Shown here: positions 55,128-62,917 of the stretch, in pieces
Layout of the letters: each line of letters opens with the position of its first letter
How positions within the stretch are numbered: the stretch's first letter is position 1
Assembly (NCBI GenBank): GCA_905214875.1
Contig: CAJMNR010000019.1
Span: forward strand, 1 to 64,000
Reading direction: 5' to 3'
From: an uncultured bacterium
GTDB taxonomy: Bacteria > Bacillota > Clostridia > Lachnospirales > Lachnospiraceae
Length of the DNA stretch: 64,000 nt
Notes under the pieces: model-generated
Databases searched by the model: none
What the model was told of the DNA's origin: nothing
Seen by the model: only the letters and a program-made list of their open reading frames with translations
Program-made: the position numbers and the translations under genes

Positions 55128-56399
55128 ATGTTTCTGGAGAATGAAAAAATTACAAAGCAAGATATTATAGAGAAAAGTATAAAATACTGGAATCCAAGCA
55201 AGACGAAGGAATGGTTAGATCGAGGTGTGGACTTAATTATTGGAAAGAGAGAAGGATATTATTTTTATGATATGGATGGACGTAAATTCCTTAATATCCA
55301 TATCAATGGAGGAACTTATAATTTGGGACATCGTAACCCTGAGGTCATACAAGCACTTGTTGATGCAACGACTGAGTTAGATGTTGGAAATCACCATTTT
55401 CCAGGAGTTACAAAGGCTCTATTGGCTGAAAAGTTATATGAGTTAACTCCAGAGCATCTTGTATACAGCTGTTTTTCGCCAAGTGGTGGTGAGGCAGTCG
55501 ACGTAGCGATTAAGTCTGCAAGATATGCAACGAAGCGAAAGAAAGTAATCAGCTTAAAAGGGTGTTACCATGGCCACACAGGACTCGCAGTTTCCTTAGG
55601 GGATGCAAGGTTTAAAGATCCATTTCTTTGTGAAGGCGAGGAAGGCTGCTTTGTCCAAGTGCCATTAAATGATATCCAGTCAATGGAGGAGGAGCTTAAG
55701 AAGGGAGATACGGCGTGTGTCATTATTGAGACAATCCTTGCGACCTATGGTTTCCCTCTTCCGGAGAAAGGATATCTGAAAAAAGTCAAAGAACTATGTG
55801 AACAATATGGGGCATTATATGTAGCGGATGAAGTGCAGACCGGCCTTATGCGGACCGGGAAGATGTGGGGATTTGAACATGAAGGATTTGTACCTGACAT
55901 GATTGTGACGGCAAAAGGATTTGGGGGAGGCATCTATCCAATTGCTGCAACAATTATGAGCAAGGAAGCTGGCAAATGGCTTGAGGAGATTGGCCGTATG
56001 CATGGTTCTACTTGTGGTAGTTCTGAGATTGGATGTGCAGTTGCTCTGAAAGTATTAGAAATTACAACAAGGCCAGAAACCAAGGCATTGGTGGAGCATA
56101 ATACAAAACGATTGACCGAAGGAATAGAACGCTTGCGAGAAAAATATGGGGATTTCCTAACTGGTTATACACAGCGTGGTGTAATCATGGGACTTCAGTT
56201 CGCTTGTGAGGATGCGGGAGTCAGCGTTGTAAAACCGCTCTTTGATCATGGCGTATGGGCGCATAACTCTAGACTTTGCCCAAACATTCTTCAGCTAAAG
56301 CTTGGCTTACTAGCAGATGATACATTCCTTGATGAGTTGTTTGAAAAGATGGATGCGGGAATTAATGAAGCAAGAAAAAATTGGTTAAGGGAACAATAG
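55128..56399 (+). CDS. Class III PLP enzyme (aminotransferase/phospholyase-like), copy 2
   Basis: The 423-residue fold-type I PLP enzyme has GHRNPEVIQAL, SPSGGEAVDVAIKSAR, YVADEVQTGLMRTG and the Schiff-base Lys263 in VTAKGFGGGIYP. It is paralogous to the protein encoded at 19478, sharing N-terminal WNPxK, the NxGHRNPE and the DEVQTGLMR blocks. The next gene encodes an APH-type kinase, as in the first cluster. I infer a phospholyase acting on the kinase product; transamination is the alternative. Start 55128 lies 8 bases after GAGG. Confidence 0.85.
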   Translation: MFLENEKITKQDIIEKSIKYWNPSKTKEWLDRGVDLIIGKREGYYFYDMDGRKFLNIHINGGTYNLGHRNPEVIQALVDATTELDVGNHHFPGVTKALLAEKLYELTPEHLVYSCFSPSGGEAVDVAIKSARYATKRKKVISLKGCYHGHTGLAVSLGDARFKDPFLCEGEEGCFVQVPLNDIQSMEEELKKGDTACVIIETILATYGFPLPEKGYLKKVKELCEQYGALYVADEVQTGLMRTGKMWGFEHEGFVPDMIVTAKGFGGGIYPIAATIMSKEAGKWLEEIGRMHGSTCGSSEIGCAVALKVLEITTRPETKALVEHNTKRLTEGIERLREKYGDFLTGYTQRGVIMGLQFACEDAGVSVVKPLFDHGVWAHNSRLCPNILQLKLGLLADDTFLDELFEKMDAGINEARKNWLREQ

Positions 56400-56426
56400 C
56401 AGAGGAACCGTTAAGGGGGCGGTGAT

Positions 56427-57413
56427 ATGAAAACAAAAGAATATATGAAGAAAGCAGTAGACGCCACTGTTGCAAATTTGTATGATTTTAAGGAACCTGT
56501 GACTACCACTTTGATGAAGTATTCTGAGAACTTTTCTTTCCTTATAACGACAGCATCTGAAAAGCATTATGTCTTACGCGTGAACCGCCCGCGTTATCAT
56601 ACGAAAGAGGAACTGCTTGGGGAGTTGAGCTGGATGGTAGAAATAGGTGAGGAGACAGACCTTGTCTTACCTAAAGTGTATTGTGGGAAAGATGGAAGCT
56701 TGCTTCAAAGCTTGGTAGTGAGAGAGACAGGTGTGGAGTATACATGCTGTCTTTTTTCTTATCTTTCAGGGAAGATGATCAAAGACTTAAAGGGCGAAGA
56801 GCAGAGAAGAGAGATGTATGAAATAGGGAAGATACTTGCGACGCTTCATAACGAATGGCAGTATAGGGATCCGAAACGACCGATGATTAAACGGTTTCAT
56901 TGGAATGAGAAGAACTTGCTTGGAAGGGATAGTTTGTTTGGGGATTGGAGAGCGTATCCGGAGTTAGATGAAGTGACGTATCCATTGTTCTTAAAGACGG
57001 TGGAACGGCTACTTGTCTGCTTGCGACAGTTTGGCAAAAATGAACGAAACTACGGTATGATACATGCTGATTTACACCGTAGTAACATCATTATGAAAGA
57101 CGATGTGTTGCAAATCTTTGATTTTGACGATTGTGGATATGGGTGGTACCTATATGATCTTGGATGCACACTGGTGGAGTATACCGACGGTGTTGATGAA
57201 CTTCTTAAAAATCTGTTAGCAGGATATGAGACGATACGTCCATTATCCGAGGAGGAACGCAGAATGGCAAAGAATTTCGTTTTGATTCGAAGGATTGTAA
57301 GGATGGGGTGGTTAACGAGCCATGCCCAAAGTGATACAGCTAAGTTAGTAGATCCAAGATATTTTATGGAAACATGCCTTATGGCGCGTGAGTTTTTGAA
57401 TCAAATACCTTGA
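56427..57413 (+). CDS. APH-family small-molecule kinase, copy 2
   Basis: The 328-residue kinase has the catalytic loop H213-ADLHRSN (Asp215, Asn220) and metal-binding FDFDDCG, shared with the kinase at 20724 but about 100 residues shorter. The family includes hydroxylysine, choline and homoserine kinases. GGGGGCGG precedes the start. It is the last gene of the importer-dehydrogenase-PLP enzyme-kinase run. Its stop codon overlaps the -35 box of the trpS leader promoter. Confidence 0.85.
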   Translation: MKTKEYMKKAVDATVANLYDFKEPVTTTLMKYSENFSFLITTASEKHYVLRVNRPRYHTKEELLGELSWMVEIGEETDLVLPKVYCGKDGSLLQSLVVRETGVEYTCCLFSYLSGKMIKDLKGEEQRREMYEIGKILATLHNEWQYRDPKRPMIKRFHWNEKNLLGRDSLFGDWRAYPELDEVTYPLFLKTVERLLVCLRQFGKNERNYGMIHADLHRSNIIMKDDVLQIFDFDDCGYGWYLYDLGCTLVEYTDGVDELLKNLLAGYETIRPLSEEERRMAKNFVLIRRIVRMGWLTSHAQSDTAKLVDPRYFMETCLMAREFLNQIP

Positions 57414-57438
57414 CATACGCCAGAAAGAAGACTATCCT
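57410..57438 (+). promoter_or_regulatory. Sigma-A promoter of trpS T-box leader
   Basis: A perfect TTGACA (57410-57415) overlaps the kinase stop codon and is followed 17 bases later by TATCCT (57433-57438). The transcript would start near 57445, just upstream of T-box stem I. Confidence 0.65.
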
Positions 57439-57472
57439 ACTTTATATAGTGAAAAATTAATACGAAACTGAT

Positions 57473-57731
57473 GATTGAGAAGAGTAGGCAATTATGAAAA
57501 TCTAAAGAGAGCTGCACATTGGTGAGAGTGCAGGCGGGAAGTGATGGACGGACTGCTGTGGCGTTTGGATGATTGTACGAATGGGCTCATGAGGGCAACC
57601 CGAAGTAATAGTAGGCGTTGACGGAAATCCCGACCGTTATAAGGGAAGCATATGATAGTATGTGAAGAAAGCACAATGGTGGCAACAATAAGACGATAAC
57701 TCTTATCCTTTGTAGGATAAGAGTTTTTTTA
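57473..57731 (+). ncRNA. T-box riboswitch, tryptophan-specific
   Basis: The leader has T-box landmarks. Stem I carries AGAGAG followed by a CTGCAC/GTGCAG apical stem. The specifier region GAA-TGG has the Trp codon at 57582-57584. A stem III region AGTAGG...GACGG follows, then the antiterminator core GGTGGCAAC with TGGC at 57680-57683, which matches a tRNA-Trp GCCA end. A terminator (57698-57708 with 57715-57725, then T7) closes it. Uncharged tRNA-Trp should favour antitermination and expression of trpS. Confidence 0.93.
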
Positions 57732-57772
57732 ATTGTTAGGAAATTTCTCTGTCGAGCTCTTTCCTAACAATT
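57731..57772. repeat. Palindrome downstream of T-box
   Basis: A perfect 13-base inverted repeat (57731-57743 with 57760-57772) lies between the T-box terminator and trpS. It begins TTGTTA and ends TAACAATTAAAAA, similar in layout to the element at 45620. Confidence 0.6.
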
Positions 57773-57870
57773 AAAAATGTCCCAAAAAGCGAGCCACATT
57801 CTAGTAAATACAGCATATAAGCTCTTCTTAATACTACAAAAACTTAAACAGTAATGGAGGAAGAAATATT

Positions 57871-58962
57871 ATGGAAAAAATCATTTTAACTGGTGACAGA
57901 CCAACAGGAAAATTACACATTGGACATTATGTAGGATCACTAAAACGTAGGGTAGAATTACAGAATTCTGGTAAGTACGATAAGATCTTTATTATGATTG
58001 CCGATGCGCAGGCGCTTACGGATAATGCAGATAATCCAGAAAAGGTAAGACAGAACATTATAGAGGTAGCGCTTGACTACATGTCTTGTGGACTTGATCC
58101 GAAAAAATCAACGTTGTTCATTCAATCTCAGATTCCTGAATTATGTGAGTTGACGACATTTTATATGAACCTTGTTACTGTGTCTCGTCTGCAACGTAAT
58201 CCAACAGTAAAGAGCGAGATCCAGATGCGTAACTTTGAAGCCAGTATTCCGGTAGGTTTCTTTAACTATCCAATTAGCCAGGCTTCTGATATTACTGCAT
58301 TTAAGGCAACGACAGTACCAGTAGGAGAAGATCAGCTTCCTATGTTAGAGCAAACAAAGGAAATCGTACGTAAGTTCAATTCCACATATGGAGAGACTTT
58401 AGTTGAGCCAGAGATCCTGCTTCCAGACAATCAGGCATGTTTAAGACTTCCAGGAACAGACGGAAAAGCAAAGATGAGCAAGTCTTTAAATAACTGCATC
58501 TATTTATCCGATAGTGAGGAAGAAGTACGTAAGAAAGTTATGAGCATGTACACAGACCCAGACCACATCAAAGTCAGTGATCCAGGAAAAGTGGAAGGAA
58601 ATACAGTGTTTACTTATCTTGATGCTTTCTGTAAAGAAGAACACTTTGAGCGTTATTTAAATGAATATAAGAATCTAGATGAATTGAAAGCACATTATAT
58701 GCGTGGTGGTCTTGGCGATGTGAAAGTGAAGAAGTTCTTAAATGCAGTTCTTCAAGAGGAACTTGCACCAATCCGTGCTAGAAGAAAAGAGCTGGAAGGT
58801 CAGATTCCGGAAATCTATGAAATCTTAAAGCAAGGATGTAAAGAGGCAAGAGAAGTAGCAGCTGCAACTCTTCATGAAGTAAAAGAGGCCATGAAGATCA
58901 ATTATTTTGAAGACGGTGAATTAATCAGAGAACAGGTAGAACGCTATCAACAAAATGATTAG
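57871..58962 (+). CDS. trpS: Tryptophan-tRNA ligase
   Basis: The 363-residue class I aminoacyl-tRNA synthetase charges tRNA-Trp. The HIGH motif ([10 protein letters not shown]) is near residue 16 and KMSKS is at 201-205. [14 protein letters not shown] is the conserved region between them. GGAGGAAG precedes the start. The T-box leader makes it responsive to uncharged tRNA-Trp, agreeing with the enzyme identity. Confidence 0.98.
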   Translation: MEKIILTGDRPTGKLHIGHYVGSLKRRVELQNSGKYDKIFIMIADAQALTDNADNPEKVRQNIIEVALDYMSCGLDPKKSTLFIQSQIPELCELTTFYMNLVTVSRLQRNPTVKSEIQMRNFEASIPVGFFNYPISQASDITAFKATTVPVGEDQLPMLEQTKEIVRKFNSTYGETLVEPEILLPDNQACLRLPGTDGKAKMSKSLNNCIYLSDSEEEVRKKVMSMYTDPDHIKVSDPGKVEGNTVFTYLDAFCKEEHFERYLNEYKNLDELKAHYMRGGLGDVKVKKFLNAVLQEELAPIRARRKELEGQIPEIYEILKQGCKEAREVAAATLHEVKEAMKINYFEDGELIREQVERYQQND

Positions 58963-58992
58963 TTAAGATTATTAAGTTTTGACGCGATTTTC

Positions 58993-59020
58993 TTGACATA
59001 TTTAATTTTAGTGCTAATAT
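58993..59020 (+). promoter_or_regulatory. Sigma-A promoter before AGCS gene
   Basis: A perfect TTGACA (58993-58998) and TAATAT (59015-59020) are 16 bases apart. The predicted start near 59027 lies just upstream of a terminator-like hairpin. Confidence 0.6.
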
Positions 59021-59047
59021 AAATAATAATTATAATTTCGGCCAAAG

Positions 59048-59077
59048 AAGGACAATTCATAGTAATTGTCCTTTTTT
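59048..59077 (+). terminator. Terminator between trpS and AGCS gene
   Basis: A perfect 10-base stem (59048-59057 with 59064-59073) with a 6-base loop is followed by a T run. It may end trpS transcripts, but it also lies within the leader started by the promoter at 58993. Confidence 0.88.
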
Positions 59078-59122
59078 CTTTAAAATTGAGGAGCCGAGAG
59101 TACATAGAGAGGAAAGGTAAAT

Positions 59123-60547
59123 ATGAAATCATTACTTGAGATCGTAGAGGTTATTGACAATTTTGTCTGGGGTCCGGTCATGTTGATCCTGCTTGTAGGA
59201 ACAGGTATCATCCTGACGATTCGAACTAGATTCTTATCATGGAGAAACCTTGGACATGCATTAAAAACAACTCTTAGCAAAGAGTCTAGGAAAAAGGGAA
59301 ACGGAGATGGAGACATCTCGCCATTCTCAGCATTGACCACTGCATTGGCAGCGACGATTGGTACTGGTAATATTGTTGGTGTTGCAACGGCCATGGTAGC
59401 AGGTGGCCCTGGTGCATTAGTATGGATGTGGCTGTCTGCTTGCTTTGGAATGACATCCAAATTTAGTGAATGTATGCTTGCCATCAAGTATCGTGAAGTA
59501 AACGAACATGGGGAAATGAGCGGCGGTCCGATGTATGTTATGAAAAAAGCATTTAAGCATAAGAAGCTTGGTGCTGTACTCGGTTGGCTGTTTGCCTTAT
59601 TTGCCTCTATCGCAGCGTTTGGTATTGGTAACTTGACGCAGTCAAATTCTATTTCTTCATCGTTAAAACAGACATTCAATATTCCAACTTACATAACAGG
59701 TATCGGCATTACGATTCTTGCATTAATCATAATCGTAGGCGGAATCAAATCAATCTCTAAAGTGTCTTCTGTAGTTGTACCATTTATGGCAATCTTTTAT
59801 GTCATTGCAGGGTTAATCGTAATCATTGGAAACTATAAGAATGTACCAAGCGGTGTCTGCATGATATTTAGATACGCATTCTCAACAGAGGCCGTGACAG
59901 GTGGTGTGTTAGGTACGATTACTGCAAGCATGATGAATGCCTTAAAATACGGAGTTGCACGTGGCGTGTTCTCCAATGAAGCAGGTATGGGGTCGGCAGC
60001 AATCACAGCAGCTGCAGCAAAGACGGATCATCCTGTGCGTCAAGGATATATTAATATGACGGGAACTTTCTGGGATACAATCGTCGTATGTACAATTACA
60101 GGTCTTTGTATTGCAAGTTCTGGTGTACTTGGTAAAGTAGATGCTTCTGGAGAGTTAATCACAGGTGCCGCACTTACCATTGAGGCATTTAAGAGTGTAT
60201 TGGGTGATGCAGGCGGCTGGCTTGTCAGCATCGGAATCGTATTATTCGCTTTTTCTACAATTCTTGGTTGGGAGTACCATGGAGAGAAAGCGTTTGAGTA
60301 TATTGTAAGGACACATAAATATAACATCGTATATCGTGTTGTGTTTGCACTTATTTCATTTGTTGGAGCAACAACGGCACTTGACCTTGTATGGGGTATT
60401 TCTGATATTGCCAATGCATTGATGGCCATTCCAAACTTAATCTGCCTACTCGTTTTAAGTGGTGAGATTGCAAATGATATGAAGGAATTTGAAATAATTA
60501 GAAAACAGGAAGCAGCAGAAAAGAAACGACATAAATTAAGTGCTTAA
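59123..60547 (+). CDS. Alanine/glycine:cation symporter (AGCS family)
   Basis: The 474-residue protein has about 11 membrane segments and the AGCS signatures: PFSALTTALAATIGTGNIVGVATA near residue 67, GGPMYVMKK, and GVFSNEAGMGSAAITAAAAKT. Members take up alanine, glycine or glutamine with Na+ or H+. GAGGAAAGG precedes the start. It has its own promoter upstream of a terminator-like hairpin, so leader control is possible. Confidence 0.93.
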   Translation: MKSLLEIVEVIDNFVWGPVMLILLVGTGIILTIRTRFLSWRNLGHALKTTLSKESRKKGNGDGDISPFSALTTALAATIGTGNIVGVATAMVAGGPGALVWMWLSACFGMTSKFSECMLAIKYREVNEHGEMSGGPMYVMKKAFKHKKLGAVLGWLFALFASIAAFGIGNLTQSNSISSSLKQTFNIPTYITGIGITILALIIIVGGIKSISKVSSVVVPFMAIFYVIAGLIVIIGNYKNVPSGVCMIFRYAFSTEAVTGGVLGTITASMMNALKYGVARGVFSNEAGMGSAAITAAAAKTDHPVRQGYINMTGTFWDTIVVCTITGLCIASSGVLGKVDASGELITGAALTIEAFKSVLGDAGGWLVSIGIVLFAFSTILGWEYHGEKAFEYIVRTHKYNIVYRVVFALISFVGATTALDLVWGISDIANALMAIPNLICLLVLSGEIANDMKEFEIIRKQEAAEKKRHKLSA

Positions 60548-60666
60548 CTAGCAGAATTCAGTGCAATTATTGTTGTATCTTTAGAGAATTAAGGTTATTA
60601 TAGTAGTAAAGACAAAATAGGGAGTCAACAGGATAGGGTCTGTTGATGGAAATAGGAGGAGTACAT

Positions 60667-61626
60667 ATGTTTTTTACGAAGGATAAGAAAGAAAGCTTAT
60701 CTCATGAAGAGGTAGTACAAAGACCAGAAGTTGATTTATCAGGGGTGACTAATACACTTGGTGAATTAGCTGATAAGAAATCAACGCTTAAAAATAGTCA
60801 AGTCGAAATGAGTCAAAAGATTGAGTCATTAGCTGATTGCTTTGAAACATTACGTCCCAATGGAATGGGGATTTCTGAAAAGGTGCAAGCATTTCATGAT
60901 GAGTTCCAAGGTATGAATAAAGTAATCGATATGCTTAATCAGGCATCAGGAGAAATCCGTGAGACAGCAGATGGTGGAAAAAAACAGATGCAAGGCTTAA
61001 AGGAATCTACGGATGGATTAAGCAAGACGTTTGCTGATATCAATGGCGTATTACAAGATTTCGAAACAGCATTTAAAGAAATTAAGAATTACACATCTGG
61101 TATTGTAAATATTGCTTCACAGACTAATTTACTTGCGTTAAATGCATCTATTGAAGCGGCAAGAGCTGGAGAAGCTGGTCGTGGATTCGCAGTAGTAGCT
61201 GATGAAATCAATAGCCTTTCAGGGGAAACAAAGAAGATGGTTAATCAGATTGATGATTCTATGACAGTTGTTGAAGAACAAGCAGAACGTCTTGTTGTGT
61301 GCTTTACAGATGCAAACAAGTCAGTAATCAGCAATGGTTCTAGTGTTGAAGAAGCAACGGAATATATGGATAAATTTGAAACAATTGCAAATGGTCTTGC
61401 AACATCTTCGAAAGAAACAGAAAGTATGATTAAGTCAGCAAAAGATAAGTTAGAAGATATCAATGGAGAGGTGAGTAAAGAAGACACTGTATTCCAGAAA
61501 TTTATCCAGAATGTTGAAACTCTTAAGGCACATGTTTACAGCCAAAATGATATGATAGAAGAAACAGATCAGCTATTTAACCAACTTGATGAAGTAGTAA
61601 GAGAATTAGCACTGAAATTAAAATAA
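60667..61626 (+). CDS. Soluble methyl-accepting chemotaxis-type protein
   Basis: The 319-residue protein has no membrane helix or signal peptide. It consists of an N-terminal segment of about 60 residues and a long coiled-coil signalling domain with the MCP hairpin tip [33 protein letters not shown] (CheA/CheW contact). There is no recognised sensory domain such as PAS or globin. It would act as a cytosolic input to chemotaxis. Start 60667 follows AGGAGG; a short TCAACA/TGTTGA hairpin (60625-60646) lies just upstream. Confidence 0.9.
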   Translation: MFFTKDKKESLSHEEVVQRPEVDLSGVTNTLGELADKKSTLKNSQVEMSQKIESLADCFETLRPNGMGISEKVQAFHDEFQGMNKVIDMLNQASGEIRETADGGKKQMQGLKESTDGLSKTFADINGVLQDFETAFKEIKNYTSGIVNIASQTNLLALNASIEAARAGEAGRGFAVVADEINSLSGETKKMVNQIDDSMTVVEEQAERLVVCFTDANKSVISNGSSVEEATEYMDKFETIANGLATSSKETESMIKSAKDKLEDINGEVSKEDTVFQKFIQNVETLKAHVYSQNDMIEETDQLFNQLDEVVRELALKLK

Positions 61627-61630
61627 TAGA

Positions 61631-61666
61631 AAGGGACATTGTTGGTATAAGGCAATGTCCTTTTTT
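61631..61666 (+). terminator. Terminator after chemoreceptor gene
   Basis: GGACATTG (61634-61641) pairs with CAATGTCC (61653-61660), followed by six to eight T. Confidence 0.85.
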
Positions 61667-61866
61667 GTAGCATTCATGTCTTGTGTTATCTTGCTAGTTA
61701 TTCGTCCAGTGTTCTTAAGCCTGAAACGGTGTTGAAGTTTGAGGCGGATTACGATAGTTTGACGGGAATCTATGATAGAAGAATAAGCCAACTGTAAATT
61801 CTATGTTTAAAATAAAATGATAATCTGTTATACTTAGACAAATAAGTACTTTGAAAGGAAAGAGCT

Positions 61867-62631
61867 ATGAAAAACGAGTTATTTCATTTAGGACCATTTA
61901 CTGTATATGGTTATGGTTTGATGATTGCAATTGGTGTTCTTGCAGCGTATGTTATGGCTGAGAAGAGAGCAAAGAAAGATGACTTAGAAGCGGACCTTGT
62001 ATTTAATCTAGTAATCTGGTGTTTATTAGGCGGATTGCTTGGAGCTAAGGTATTATATATTATTACACAGATGAAGGAAATCCTTGCTGGTAAAGCTGAT
62101 GTGGTTAAGTTAGCAACAGGCTTTGTTGTATATGGCGGTATCATTGGTGGTACATTTGGTGGATTCTTATTCTGTAAAGTGAAGAAATTATCCTTCTTGA
62201 AATATTTTGATCTTGCAATGCCAAGTGTGGCATTAGCACAGGCATTTGGACGTATCGGATGTTTCCTTGCGGGATGTTGTTATGGACAGCCTACGAATGC
62301 ATGGTATGGAATTACGTTCCATACTTCTGAGCTTGCACCAAATGGTGTGAAGCTTGTTCCAACTCAGTTAATCTCTTCAGGATTAGATTTCTTACTTTGC
62401 TTTGTGCTTTTACTATTTGCAAAGCGTAAGAGAGCGGATGGACAAGTTGGGGCATTATACTTAATGTTATACAGCGTAGGACGATTTATTTTAGAATACT
62501 TCCGCGGAGATTTGATTCGAGGAAGTGTTGGAGCACTTAGTACGTCACAGTTTATCGCAATATTCTTATTTATCGGCGGTGCCGTAGTGTTTGCTCTTTT
62601 AGGAAAAAATAAAACAATACAAAAAGATTAG
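61867..62631 (+). CDS. lgt: Prolipoprotein diacylglyceryl transferase
   Basis: The 254-residue membrane enzyme transfers diacylglycerol to the lipobox cysteine of lipoproteins such as the PotD-type protein encoded at 51528. The Lgt signature GRIGCFLAGCCYG (near residue 136) and the C-terminal YSVGRFILEYFRGD are present, with about seven membrane segments. GAAAGGAAAG precedes the start. Confidence 0.96.
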   Translation: MKNELFHLGPFTVYGYGLMIAIGVLAAYVMAEKRAKKDDLEADLVFNLVIWCLLGGLLGAKVLYIITQMKEILAGKADVVKLATGFVVYGGIIGGTFGGFLFCKVKKLSFLKYFDLAMPSVALAQAFGRIGCFLAGCCYGQPTNAWYGITFHTSELAPNGVKLVPTQLISSGLDFLLCFVLLLFAKRKRADGQVGALYLMLYSVGRFILEYFRGDLIRGSVGALSTSQFIAIFLFIGGAVVFALLGKNKTIQKD

Positions 62632-62636
62632 ATAGA

Positions 62637-62676
62637 AGACCTGTTTGGAATAAAAAAGTTCCATACAGGTCTCTTT
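62637..62676 (+). terminator. lgt terminator
   Basis: Arms 62637-62650 and 62659-62672 pair over 14 bases with one mismatch; a short T run follows. Confidence 0.8.
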
Positions 62677-62702
62677 ACATAAAAGGGTAAATATGGTAAT
62701 AT
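62674..62702 (+). promoter_or_regulatory. Promoter of ABC-F gene leader
   Basis: TTTACA (62674-62679) and TAATAT (62697-62702) are 17 bases apart, directly after the lgt terminator. A start near 62709 gives a leader of about 209 bases. Confidence 0.6.
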
Positions 62703-62792
62703 GATGGCAGTTTAATAGAAAGGGTAAGGTAGTCAGGCATGTGGAATAAATAAATTCGAGGTAACTAGAAGTGAATAGGAAAAAAGATTGTA

Positions 62793-62904
62793 ATGGATAG
62801 CATTGCAATTTATTTTTTATGCCTATTGTTCTGGGATTGAATTTATTTATGGACGCATACTAGGACTCTGTCCTGAGATAGATTCAATCCGTCCATTTTT
62901 AAAT
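62793..62904 (+). promoter_or_regulatory. Attenuation leader of ABC-F gene
   Basis: A 15-codon frame (MDSIAIYFLCLLFWD, 62793-62840) overlaps two mutually exclusive stems. Stem A pairs GGATTGAAT (62834-62842) with ATTCAATCC (62882-62890). Stem B pairs ATGGACG (62849-62855) with CGTCCAT (62890-62896) and is followed by five T, a terminator shape. A small AGGAC/GTCCT hairpin (62862-62874) lies inside. Such layouts control ABC-F resistance genes through ribosome stalling. The leader frame's own ribosome-binding site is weak. Confidence 0.55.
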
Positions 62905-62917
62905 AGGAGGGATTTTT

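Noticed and set aside
59080..59679. 199-codon open frame on the minus strand
   Set aside because: It is antisense to the start of the AGCS gene and shows no family resemblance or start signals.
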